DNA of 64,000 bases from Mesocentrotus franciscanus (lineage: Eukaryota > Echinodermata > Echinoidea > Camarodonta > Strongylocentrotidae): contig CP137666.1 in NCBI GenBank assembly GCA_037976565.1, positions 50,123,271 through 50,187,270 on the forward strand, in the 5' to 3' direction. The notes under the pieces are model-generated. The model was given only the letters and a program-made list of their open reading frames with translations, had not been told where the DNA came from and did no database searches. A program made the position numbers and the translations under genes. Each line of letters opens with the position of its first letter. Position 1 is the stretch's first letter. This document shows, one piece after another, positions 51,740 through 61,900 of this stretch.

Positions 51740-52560
51740 TTTTAGTCGCTTTAAATTAGGAGCACATTTTATGGTGAAAGGAAAAGGGGGCACATGTCCA
51801 ACGTTAAAAGGTCACTTATTAGAAAAAAAAGGAGCACATGGCAAGTAAATATCGGAATTATCATAGGTGAAAATGGAGCACTCTCGCACATGATATTAAG
51901 AGGCACTCACCAGAAATGAAACAGGGCACTTATGAGAACGGAAAAGGGGCAATTATCAGAAGAAAAATGGCACTATTTAGAAAGGATAAGGGCACGTGTC
52001 AAAATAAAAGGGGCACTTATAAGAGATGAAAAGGGGCACTATTACAAAGTCAAAGGGGGCACCTCTCAAATTTTAATAAGGGCACTCACCGGAGATGAAA
52101 AGAGGCTCTTAAAACTGTCAAAATAAAATGGACACCTCTCAGATTTGAAATTATAAGAGGTTAAGGGGCACTTTTCAGGGGTGGCAAGGGGCATTTCTTG
52201 TACCTGAAAAGGGGTACTCACCTGAGATGAATAGGGGCACTTGTGAGAATGGAAAGGGGCACTTATTACAAAGAAAAATGGGCACTTGTCGAAAGAAAAG
52301 GGGCACGTACCTATAAGGTTTTAATAGAGGCATTTATCAAACGTGTAAGAAGGGGCATTTATGAGAAAGGGATCGAAGTGGCTCTTATTAAAATAGAAAA
52401 GGGGCATTTATCAGAAGGAAAAGGGGCACTTATTAGAAAGACAAGGGGGCACGTGTCAAAATAAAAGAATACCCTTATTATGAGAGGTGAGAAGGGGCAC
52501 TTATCAAAGATGAAAAGGGGCACTTATCAGAATTAAGGGGAAGGGGCAACCATGTTTGAA
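51740..52560. repeat. AAAAGGGGCACTTAT minisatellite upstream of AOX
   Basis: Degenerate units of about 22-35 bp, core AAAAGGGGCACTTATCAGAA, repeated some 25-30 times with variants such as GGGGCACGTGTCAAAATAAA. Open frames across it (51932-52126, 52243-52464) are read-through of the repeat. It ends about 500 bp before the AOX start. Confidence 0.92.
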
Positions 52561-53058
52561 TATATTGGGGGGGGGGGCAACTGCCCCCATCCGTACGACA
52601 TAAAAAACAATATTCCATTTTACATTTTGCACATTCATTAATGGGCCTGGTAAGTTCTATTGCGGTGATGAAATTTTCCACTCCCATATCCTGTTTTCCT
52701 CCATCGCCCTTGCCCTTACGTGCACGTACATTCTCATAGCTGATGAAATCTTTGCATGCTGTATATACAACTGTTTCGAGCGGCTAAATTGCTGTGCACC
52801 ATACCGGTACGCAAAAGTCAAAACAATCGGATGAATTCGTGTTTTCGCAGTGATTGCTCTCATGAACCACAGTTCAAACTTGAAAAATACAGGCCTACTT
52901 ATAATCTTCAGAGTGGTATGTAGGACATGTTGAAGCTGACCGTTTTGTTATCCCATCCATGCATAATGTTATGCCCTATTTCCGGCAAATTTTCGGCAAA
53001 AATTTTGCCACGGACTGTAATCTCGGTCACCGGTACGCAATGGTGTAGTTACGGCGGA
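52561..53058 (+). promoter_or_regulatory. AOX: Probable AOX promoter / 5' UTR region
   Basis: Unique sequence between the minisatellite and the AOX start. A TATATA-like GTATATACAA lies at 52761-52770. GC content rises toward the start. The cap site cannot be placed. Confidence 0.35.
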
Positions 53059-53268
53059 ATGGCGGCTATTGGAAGCACTAGCAGCAGCATCGGTACGAGG
53101 AATAAACAGCCAGCCAGCCATCATTGTCTGCCCCAACTTGTCTCTGGAAAAGATGATATTTCTTTTAAATCTGGGGTGTTTTGCCGTATTTTCTCGTCGC
53201 ATCATCATGATCATGCGAATTTGATCTTCAATGTCTACCAGCAGCGCCACATCCCATCTCTTAAACAG
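53059..53268 (+). CDS. AOX: AOX exon 1: start and mitochondrial presequence
   Basis: It opens [20 protein letters not shown] and includes [10 protein letters not shown] and [13 protein letters not shown]. It is rich in Ser, Arg, His and poor in acidic residues, as in matrix-targeting leaders; FCRIFSS resembles a processing site. An in-frame upstream ATG at 52927 would add 44 residues but has weaker context. Donor is GTAGAC, phase 0. Confidence 0.8.
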
Positions 53269-56200
53269 GTAGACTACTACTCTGAGGTAGTATTACTATT
53301 AATATTAGTAAACATGTAAAGTGATTGATTGAGGGGCGCGGCATGTGTGGGTGTGCGTGCGTGTGTGTGTTGCTTTTTGGTGAATGGGCGCAGCTGACCT
53401 TTCTGTGTGATTGGTGTTTGAGTGTGCGTGCGTGTGTGTGTGTGTGTGTGTGTGTGTTTGGTGGGGGGGGGGCTGCTGGGTGTGAGAGGCTGTTCTTGCA
53501 TGTGAGTGTACAGACTACAGTATGTTATTGTGGTGCACAGTGCGCACCACAATAACAATGGGGTTGCCGGTTGGGTAGTTAGCTAATTAAGAGACCCAAG
53601 GCGAAAATCAATTGAAACCAATTGAACACCAATTGAATTTTCAATTGGTTTCAATTGGTTTCAATTGGTTCCAATTGGTTTTAATTGGTCTCAATGGGAC
53701 TTTAATAGGACTTCAGTTGGTTTCAATTGGTCCAATTGGCCCTATTTTGGACTTCAATTGGTCCAATTGAAACCAATTGAAATCCTTTTAAAAGTCTAAT
53801 GGGGCCAATTGGTCCAATTGAAATCCCATTAATGTCTAATGGGGCCAATTGAAATCTTTTTTTAAAGTCTAATGGGGCCAATTGGACCAATTGAAACCAA
53901 TTGAAATCCCATTCAAGTCTAATGGGGCCAATTGAAACCAATTGAAACCAATTGAAATCCTTTTTTAAAGTCTAATGGGGCCAATTGGACCAATTGAAAC
54001 CAATTGAAATCCCATTAAAGTCTAATGGGGCCAATTGGTCCAATTGAAACCAATTGAAAATCCAATTGGTGTTCAATTGGTTTCAACCAATAGGACCCAT
54101 GGAAACCAATAGGACCAATGCTCAATAGAAACCAATTGGACCAATAGAAACCAATAGGATCAATAGAAACCAATTAGACCAATAGAAACCAATAGGACCG
54201 ATATGATCAATAAGACCAATAGAACCCAATGGGACCAATAGAAACCAATAGGACCAATAGAAACCAATAGAAACCAACAGATCTTTGTATCTCATGAATA
54301 TTCATTAGTATACTCTACATGTGTCACAGAAAAATACATTTATCATGATTTGTTAAGCAAATTATGACAATGCACATCAATTTTGTGATTTGTATTTTCC
54401 TTCAGCAATTATTGACCAATAGATTATTTGTCTGATCATGTTACAATTACATGTACGTTTTAGCAATAGATATATTGATTATATGATTACTAACCAAAAA
54501 ATAAATGATGTATGTTTATTATTTATCTTTGTACGAGCCTCAATCTTTTCTGAAGTCAATCTTAAATTCACTTCAAATGATCTTTGTGATGGAGTAAATG
54601 CATTTGAGATTAAATTATACCTATTGATGGACAGTTGCCAACATTGATTATGAATTATCGATTTATCAATAGTTCTCTATTTACCAATTGCCGGTTGGTT
54701 TCAATGGGGACCAATTGCCAATTGGTTTCAATAGGTACCCATTGTTTCACTTTCCATGTACTCCAAATTGCCAATTGGTATTCAATTGGGATTCAGTGGG
54801 GACCAATTGCCTTTCGGTTTCAATGGGGACCAATTGCCAATTGGTTTCAATAGGTACCCATTGTTTCACTTTCCATGTACTCCAAATTGCCAATTGGTAT
54901 TCAATTGGGATTCAATGGGGACATTCAATGGGGATTCAATTGGATTTTCGTCTTGGGGAGGGGGGTTATTTGTTTTATAATATATTATAAATGATTTCAC
55001 TCATTTTTGTGTGTTTTTGTTCTCGATCGTAATTTATGAATTGTGCGTGTACATGTATTAAGTTTCTTTAGTTTTGTTATTATGATAAAAAAGAAATGTA
55101 TTTTGAAGAATTATTGGTATTGTTTTTATATTGGAAGAAAATAGAAATAAAAATTACAGGGAAAAAAGGTGACACATCAATGTTTGATTGCGCTGGTGAG
55201 CTTCAGGTATACATCTCTAGATGGGGTTGTGTGTTTTCTTTGGGGGATAGGTGTTTGAAAAAGATTTTGGAACCTTTTTTGGCAAATTTTGTCCATTAAT
55301 TATCCCCACCCCAAGTCAAAATTGTCTCCCTGAAGGGTTTTTGCAAACCTTGCTCTCAAAATGCACTTGCCATGTTATTAAGTTGCACAATTTTTGTTGT
55401 CACTTTAGGTCCAAAGATACACAAGTACCACCACTCAAACACAAGCACCAGGAGAAGCTGATGGTCAAGACAAATCAAATCCTTCTCCACACTTCAAGTA
55501 AGAATTAAACAAAACTGTTATTTACTGTTATTCAGAGCCATTTGTTTCATTTTAGTTCATCTTAATGACATTTTAATTTTGCTTTGTGAATTGTGATTCT
55601 CTCATGAATATGAGGCTTTTGCGAATAAGAAAGTATACTAGGATAACTACATCACTACTTCTGGTATCAAAATGCTAGTACTCTATGAATGAGCTTCTGA
55701 TATGTATTAAAGGTATTTACTATTTTGTCAAGGTATATCTGGGGCAACTTTCATCAAAACATATTTTTACTGCCTGTTAGTGTAAATACTTTTAATTCCC
55801 TAAGTTTTGTTTTTCAAACTTAACTTGCTTCATTACATGTAATGTGGTAACCTACCTATTTTATCCCTAACATTTTTCATGATGCAATAGGGTGGACAAT
55901 TAACAGTGCCCCCACAGGCAAGCCGCGACAGGCCAACTTTTCAACTGGCAGGTCAACATCTTTCAACCAGTGCAGCGCAGCAAAATGCTAGCCACCTAAT
56001 GATATGACCAAATGGCCTGAAACTGTGTAAATTCATTAAATGAGATTGATTGTTTTGATATCAGCACACATTTTTATATTGAATTTGGATGTCAAAACTC
56101 ACCCATTAATTGATTCAGACAGAAAATGTGGTCTGATGTAAGGACAAAAATCAGTACAAATGGTAATTTCTGGCCAAAAAGTGACTGAAATTACCATATT

Positions 56201-58928
56201 TTTGTTGATGAGGGTCAATATGACCACTTTTTCTAGCATCAGGGCACATTTTTGTCTCGCCTGCGTAGCAAAAAGCGAGACATAGGCGCCGCTTCTCCGG
56301 TGACGGCGGCGACGGCGTCAACATCAAAACTTAACCTAAGGTTAAGTTTTTGAATTGTTAATATAATTTTGAAAGTATAAGGTCCTATTAAATGAAACTT
56401 GGACTAAAGGGTTATCAAGTATCCCCAATCATGTGAGGAAAATTTCAGGTCACAAAGTCAAGGTCAAAGGTCATTTCAGGTCAACAAACTTAGACTATGT
56501 TGTGGCATCATCATCAAAAACTTAACCTGAGGTTAAGTTTTTGAATTTGTAATATAATTTTGAAAGTATAAGTTCTTATTCAATGAAACTTAGACTAAAG
56601 GGTTATCAAGTATCCCCAATCATGTGAGTAGAATTTCAGCCCACTAGGTCAAGGTCAAAGGTCATTTCAGGTCAACAAACTTAACTATGTTGTGGCATCA
56701 GGCTAAGATTTTTTAATTGTTATCATAATTTTGAAAGTATACATTCCTATTCCATGAAACTTGAACATAAGGGTTATCAAGTATCACCAATCATGTTATT
56801 AGTCTTTTAGGTGACAAAGTAAAGGTCAAATGTCATTTCAGGTCTGGAAACTTAGACTTTGTTGTGGCATCAACATCAAGATTTTGAAATTTTAGCATAA
56901 TTTCAAAAGTGTTTGTTCAAATTCCATGAAACTTGTACCCAAGGGCTATCAAGTATCACAAATCATGTGACACAAATTCCAGGTCACAAAGTCAAGGTCA
57001 AAGGTCATTTTAGGTCAGTAGACTTGGATTATGTTATCAAAATTTAATATGAGAATTAATAAATAAATTGTTGTTATTTTTTCATATTTCATGAAAGTAA
57101 ATATTCGAATCATTCGAGTACTTTCCCATGAATATTCTAATAGTAATTTTAGTATTCGATCCCAGGCCTAGTATGTACATGATCAGTTACAGCTAGGTGA
57201 CAATATTGATGTTTGATAATATATATTGGAGTATATCTCATAATAATGTTCTCATTATGCTAATGAGACGTGATGTGATGTAGATGGGTTCTACCTTCCA
57301 ATTGTTTTTACACAAAGTGCTGAAAAATCCTCTTTTCTTAAAAAGTTTATTAGATAACTTTATTTGTAAATTACTGACAAGCATTGAAACATTTGTAGTC
57401 TTACCCATACACTAAATCTCATTATATTGTATTCTTATGATACAGTAAATAATTATTCTGATGATTCGTAATCAATATTCACTTCAAAATGCTTATTATA
57501 TTCAGAGGATTTCATTTTCGGGGGTCTGCAAATGGGCCACCCCGCCTATAAAAATAATGTCCCAACCTCAACTTTTCATCATATCGAATTGCGTAATGCC
57601 GAATTGCGTAATGCAGGCGAGACCGCCGAGAGCGTTTCACTTGTTACATAAAATAGTCGCATCAAATCTCCTTTGCTGAAAATAACGTTTGGAAAAATTA
57701 CCCCCAACCAAAAGTGACAATAATGGTAAGTTTTGGACAAAAAGTGGCCAAAGTGACCAAAATGTAGTGAGTAGGGACAATAAGACATCTTTGGAATCAG
57801 CAAGAAATTTTACTTCCGGGTAAGCTATTTACCCCTTCCCCACCGAAATTCCTGATTAAAGCCCCTTATCTCCTAGGTTATTTAACAAAGTCATAGTTGA
57901 TACGATGTCAACTTTTCCCATGATGATGCATCACATGAAATCGACTAAACACTGGTGTGGCTAGATGGTGCTGTGGAATGTGAATCCACTGTATCTAGCT
58001 TGGTGAATAAGCTATCTAAATATAACTAGAGTGAGAGGAAAATTACTTTTTATGAAAATCTAGCATAAATAGCTGTTTCTCTCTCTCTCTCCGTTTGTTG
58101 TACTTTAGGACTCGCAAGAATCTTGAAGAGAAAAGTGACAAAGTGGATGATCATATCCAGGCTGCAGTGGAGAAACCGGGAAGCCAAAATATTTATTGCC
58201 CCACCCTATCTGGTGAGTATCTACATCAGGAATGTGATCCCATTATAAGAAATGGAGGGGGGACGACGTGGGCCTACCGATTGTCAGAGTGGCAGCCTAC
58301 TACATACTGCCTAGGCAGTGTCTGGTTCAGGATAGTTTAATGGATGGCACAAGTGCTTAATTTTTATATGTCAAAGACATAAAAATAATAATGATGATAG
58401 TAGGTTCTTGTATAGCGCGCTCATGTCTGATAGACTTGGCATCCCTGGCGCTCCACAATTATTTCCCCGGCTTTAGCATGGCTGCCATTTTGGCGCTCTT
58501 GCATTTCATGAAATTAAGTCCTGCCAGGTACCCATTTACATCACCTGGGTCGAGTGTGGCAAATGTAGATTAATGTCTTGCCAAAGGACATTTAAAAGAA
58601 AAGGTTTTAAATTTTCACCAACCCCCCCCCCCTCCCCCAGGAAAACAAATCTTTAATAAACAAATTTTTAGCCCTGCTAAATCTGACAGAATCTGGAGAA
58701 GTAAAATTACTTTTTTTTAAATCGGAGGATGGAAGAGAGGGAGGATTTTTATTTTTAGATGCATTACCGTAAAATATCTAATAAACAATGAAAAATGTAT
58801 CACTATTTTTTATTGAGAATAGGGCACCTTCCCTTTATGCCTGGATCCACCACTGTGTATAGAGTTGAAAGCAGGAGTTCCTTGTAACGATGTAACATAT
58901 CAATATGCTCACATAAGAGAATGGTTTA

Positions 58929-58961
<33 letters not shown>

Positions 58962-61900
58962 TCTTTGTCAGATTTAACAATTATATTGCTTTCTTTGTCT
59001 CTCTGCACAGTTGCTCATTTGCCACATGTGCAATTTTACACAAAAAATTAGGCACCAATTGACAGAAGGATTGCTTTGTGCAACGCAATAGCTTTGCATA
59101 AATACTTGTTTCCAGGTTTTATTAGTATTAGCTCCATGACAACCCTTTGAATACCGGTGTAGATTAATCTTGCACTATATAGAAATAGTTAAATAATCTG
59201 GAAGCCTTTGGTATATATATCCCATGTTAAATATGCGGCGCATTGAAATTATTTGTGGGACATATAAATAGGAATACCAAATTTTATGTTGCTATATATT
59301 ATACTTTCCTTGTGCAGGTCTGAGGAAGAACTTGATGCTGTGCAGGTCACACATAATCCACCCAAAGAAAGAGTTGACAAGGTAAATAATCTGTATTTTT
59401 TTTGACGTGTCAAGGATAGTTTTACAAAGTGGATGGGTTATAACATTGCACCTGTAATTAATTGAGGTGTATGAATATAAGGTTCCATGATACTTTGAGT
59501 TCAACATATAAGCTTATTATGAGGATAGCTAGAACACATAGATTAATGGGAAGGTTGAGTCCTGGTAAAGATGAGAATATATAATGTGCAATTAAGCTTT
59601 CTCATTTTTTATGCTGTACATGTATGTCAGTTTGGAAGAAAGTCATAGTAGAAATGTGTCCTGAAATGTATTGCTCTTTAAATGCCCTCATATTCAAAAT
59701 ATGACATGAAAATATAACTGAAGAGTTTGTAAAAAAACAATAATGTTACATGTTTGTGAAGTCCCACACATTTATACTCATTGCTGTGTGTGGTGAATAT
59801 ATGCTTAAAGTTATGAAAATTCATTCAATTTCTTATTATTTTGATGATTCTGAAACCTCACAGTATGCACCAATCGCTATGCAGTAGTACTACGAAACGA
59901 ACCATTCCAAATTGCTTCCAGTTTCTTTCAAAATCTTATTGCCAAGAACTCAACTTTATCAAGTTTTTGCAGTGATAATGTGAAGGACAATTTATACCAT
60001 AAAAATTGATGAAAGTAATTTTAAAAACATTTCAAAAGATAACTATTACCCACATTGGCTAACAAACATTTTCCCCCTTGAAACGAGTTTAGCAGAGATT
60101 TGTGACTTTGGTTTTAGAGAACAGTATATGTTTGTCATTATACCAAATTTTGAATATTAGTGACAACCTAGTATATTTCAAGTATTAAAAATGTGACAAT
60201 GCATGGATGAATTCATAGATTGTACATGTGCCCAGCATCACAGCATGCTTACATACATCCCATGCAGGCAGGCATTGTATAGATGCACAGTAATGTTGCA
60301 TAGAAATCTTCAGTGGGTCTTGACCGTGTGATCCATTGACCCCAAAGATATTTTTGTGTTTACATTATCCAGGCAGCCTATTGGGCATGCAAGGCACTCA
60401 GGGCTAACTTTGACTTCTTCTCTGGCTTTTCCTGGGGCAAGCGAACTGAAAGGAAATGGATCTAGTGAGTCAATATTTGCAGTGCCATCAAGATTATTTG
60501 GCAGAATTTTTATAGCAGTTTTTATGTACATGTTATTGATTGAAACTGTAAAATTCAGAGAAAAGGAAATCAGAGGTATATCATGCCTTGTAGACAAAGA
60601 ATTATACAGGTACATATATTTTCTTCTCTTGATTTGATAAGTGCATTTGTACTACACCCCAACCCCCTCTCCCCAAGTAGGAGGTAGGAGGTATTAATGG
60701 TGGTGATAACTTTGGGGTAATTTCCTCCTGGGGGTTGTGCTATATAGGCAATATTTGTCTAGGGGTAATTATCCATGTGATAGTGGTTTAGGGAGGAGTA
60801 GTTTGGAAGGTAATTGTCCAGATATTTGTGAGGGCTTTTATAAATTTAACAAGTTTTCTTCATTTCTTTGGCAAAATTAGCATTCTTCTTGCAAAATATG
60901 AATAGTAATAACACTGTATGAGTACTGGTTAATGTTAAATACTGCAACAGTAGATATAAGGATATTGTTCTCATGGGGAGGGCTAATGTTTACTCACAGC
61001 TAACAAGCTATGAGTAAATATTTTAAGTCTATGCATGGCAGAGGACTTTCTGGATGTGTTGTAATATGATTGTTGACTCCTTATGTCAACATCAGAAGAT
61101 AAACAAAATCATAAATTGATTTTAACACTGATAAGAAACATTCCCAAGTTTATCACCATTGAATTATTTGTTATGCACCATAGGTACACATCTTCTGAAA
61201 TGATGACTAAGATATGATTTGTTTTTCCTTCAGTGTTCTGTACAACTTTATACTGGGGTCTTTCTTTTAAATGCACCTATAATGTATATCGAGAGGTTAT
61301 GTGTGGTAGTATAATGACACCTCAGGAGTAAGGTTTTGAATTGAATATAATTGACTAGGTTTGATTATAAAAAATTGAAGTCACCTAAAATCTGATTCAT
61401 CCTGAATGTACAACTAACAACATAAAGACTAAATAATAGTATGATGTGAAATAGGGAAATTAAAAATTGGAACATTCAGTAGGGAAATATTTGTGGCATA
61501 CACTCTGTTGCATGTCATTATAAATCATTGTTTTCAAGATTCACATAATTATGCAAATTGCAAGTTATATTCAATTGACAAATTTTAATTCATTTTTGTC
61601 AGAAAAGTATGAATACTGTAAATTATATGTACCAATGCATGCACATATTCATACCACCATTTTAGTTAAATGAAGGATATGTTTACCTGTTTTATACCCC
61701 TTAGTCGTATCATATTTCTGGAAACAGTAGCAGGGGTGCCTGGTATGGTGGCAGCTATGTCGAGACATCTTCGCTCTTTGAGGAGGATGCAAAGAGACCA
61801 TGGATGGATTCATACTCTACTAGGTAACCAAAGAGAGCTAATGGTAATGCCTATGGCGGTGGCGGTGGTGGTGGTGGTGGTGATGGTGATGGTGATGGTG

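Noticed and set aside
51932..52464. Lys/Gly-rich frames upstream of AOX
   Set aside because: Read-through of a degenerate minisatellite with drifting units.
58213..59317. Missing micro-exon in AOX
   Set aside because: HPIW-SEEEL is rebuilt directly from the ends of exons 3 and 4, leaving no room for another exon.
60310..60637. Long frames on both strands over AOX exon 5
   Set aside because: Wrong-frame and antisense shadows of exon 5; only the [16 protein letters not shown] frame has family motifs and good phases.
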